Positions 63,595-64,000 of a DNA stretch of 64,000 nucleotides are shown here, piece after piece; position 1 is the stretch's first letter; every line of letters starts with the position of its first letter. Source of the stretch: Phaeobacter sp. G2 (GTDB lineage Bacteria > Pseudomonadota > Alphaproteobacteria > Rhodobacterales > Rhodobacteraceae); contig CP104100.1 of assembly GCA_025163595.1 (NCBI GenBank), forward strand, positions 3,472,001 through 3,536,000, written 5' to 3'. Made by a program: the position numbers and the translations under genes. The notes beneath the pieces were generated by a model. It saw only the letters and a program-made list of their open reading frames with translations, was not told the DNA's origin and did not search any database.

Positions 63595-64000
63595 ATGCCT
63601 GACATCGACGCCGCAAATGCCCAGATTCTGACCCTGCTGCAAAATGACGGACGCATGACAAATGCGAAACTGTCCGAAACCATAGGAATGAGCGAAACCC
63701 CCTGTTGGCGGCGCCTGAAACGGCTCGAGGAAGACGGCTTTATCGACGGCTATCAGGCCAATCTGAACCGGCGCAAGTTGGGGTTGGGTGTCATGGCCTT
63801 CGTGCAGTTGCGCTGTTCTGAACACGATCAGACTGCGACGGCGGAATTCCAGCGCATCGTCGAAGTGACCCCAAACATTCTTGCCTGTCACAACACCACC
63901 GGCGCGGATGACTTCCTGCTCATCGTTGTGGCGCGAGATCTGGATGATTACAGCGTTTTTGTCGACACCACCCTGCGCCGCTTGCCAGGGGTAACCAGCA
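63595..64000 (+). CDS. Lrp/AsnC-family regulator, 3' end outside window
   Basis: 135 residues are visible; the frame is open at the window edge and family length is about 150-160, so little is missing. The helix-turn-helix reads ILTLLQNDGRMTNAKLSETI and GMSETPCWRRLKRLEEDGFI, the cysteine-tryptophan variant common in Lrp-type regulators of proteobacteria; the RAM ligand domain follows (LGVMAFVQLRCSEHD, NTTGADDFLLIVVARDLDDY). It is divergent from the alcohol dehydrogenase/aminotransferase pair, which it probably controls in response to an amino acid. The 139 bp between carries the promoters. Confidence 0.92.
   Translation, partial: MPDIDAANAQILTLLQNDGRMTNAKLSETIGMSETPCWRRLKRLEEDGFIDGYQANLNRRKLGLGVMAFVQLRCSEHDQTATAEFQRIVEVTPNILACHNTTGADDFLLIVVARDLDDYSVFVDTTLRRLPGVTS

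Noticed and set aside
1..64000. CRISPR array, prophage, toxin-antitoxin or known defence system
   Set aside because: Searched by eye for evenly spaced direct repeats, Cas, integrase, capsid or toxin-antitoxin motifs; none seen.

Overview
The window looks like a chromosomal segment of a marine alphaproteobacterium of the Roseobacter group (Rhodobacterales). The support is GC-rich coding DNA, a Hedgehog/intein (Hint) surface-type protein, several ABC and TRAP transporters with their own regulators, a dimethylglycine/sarcosine dehydrogenase-type flavoprotein, a monomeric isocitrate dehydrogenase, and the DacA-Tmk-HolB-TatD-MBL gene string common in this class. The genus cannot be fixed from the sequence alone. 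Almost all of the window is coding; I see no prophage, CRISPR array, plasmid origin or intact insertion sequence.

Layout. 1-8.3 kb: a truncated Hint protein, a BetI-like TetR regulator divergent from a polar amino acid ABC transporter, and a convergent GcvT-type dimethylglycine/sarcosine dehydrogenase plus a small membrane protein. 8.4-12.9 kb (minus strand): a hydroxyacid dehydrogenase / gamma-glutamyltransferase pair, a terminator, two stacked palindromes and a D-lactate/glycolate-type FAD oxidase. 13-17.5 kb: an SH3-domain exported protein and an overlapping SbcCD-like (YhaN/YhaO) nuclease pair. 17.6-21.1 kb: a GntR regulator and a complete nitrate/sulfonate/taurine-type ABC operon. 21.2-25.2 kb: a lone glycosyltransferase and NADP isocitrate dehydrogenase. 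25.2-31.1 kb: a chemoreceptor, a MocR regulator divergent from an exported alpha/beta hydrolase, and a decayed IS5-family remnant.

31.2-41.1 kb: a DUF2339 membrane protein, a VOC protein, then a same-strand signalling block of response regulator, GGDEF-EAL protein, periplasmic binding protein and chemoreceptor. 41.8-47.8 kb: tRNA-Ser(UGA), an RlpA/SPOR-like lipoprotein, D,D-carboxypeptidase, thymidylate kinase, DNA polymerase III delta', TatD nuclease and a PhnP-like metallohydrolase, tightly packed with stop/start overlaps. 48-59 kb: a regulated catabolic island with an AEC transporter, an Asp/Glu racemase-family enzyme, GntR and LysR regulators, a ThDP enzyme, a DadA-like oxidase, a full TRAP transporter and an SBF-like carrier. 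59-64 kb: a lambda-lysozyme-like exported protein, a PfkB sugar kinase, and an aromatic aminotransferase / zinc alcohol dehydrogenase pair divergent from a truncated Lrp/AsnC regulator.

Most of the genes are uptake-plus-oxidation modules for small organic acids and amino acids, each beside its own one-component regulator, as in a heterotroph living on dissolved organic matter. I do not see a plainly new system such as an unknown defence island. The best leads are the binding-protein/chemoreceptor/c-di-GMP block (35-41.1 kb), whose first two genes are separated by a 13-bp-arm hairpin; the racemase-ThDP-oxidase-TRAP island of unknown substrate (48.9-59 kb); the palindromes before the lactate/glycolate oxidase; the evenly spaced repeat array between the MocR gene and the hydrolase; and two repeat elements that look like dispersed REP-type sequences.
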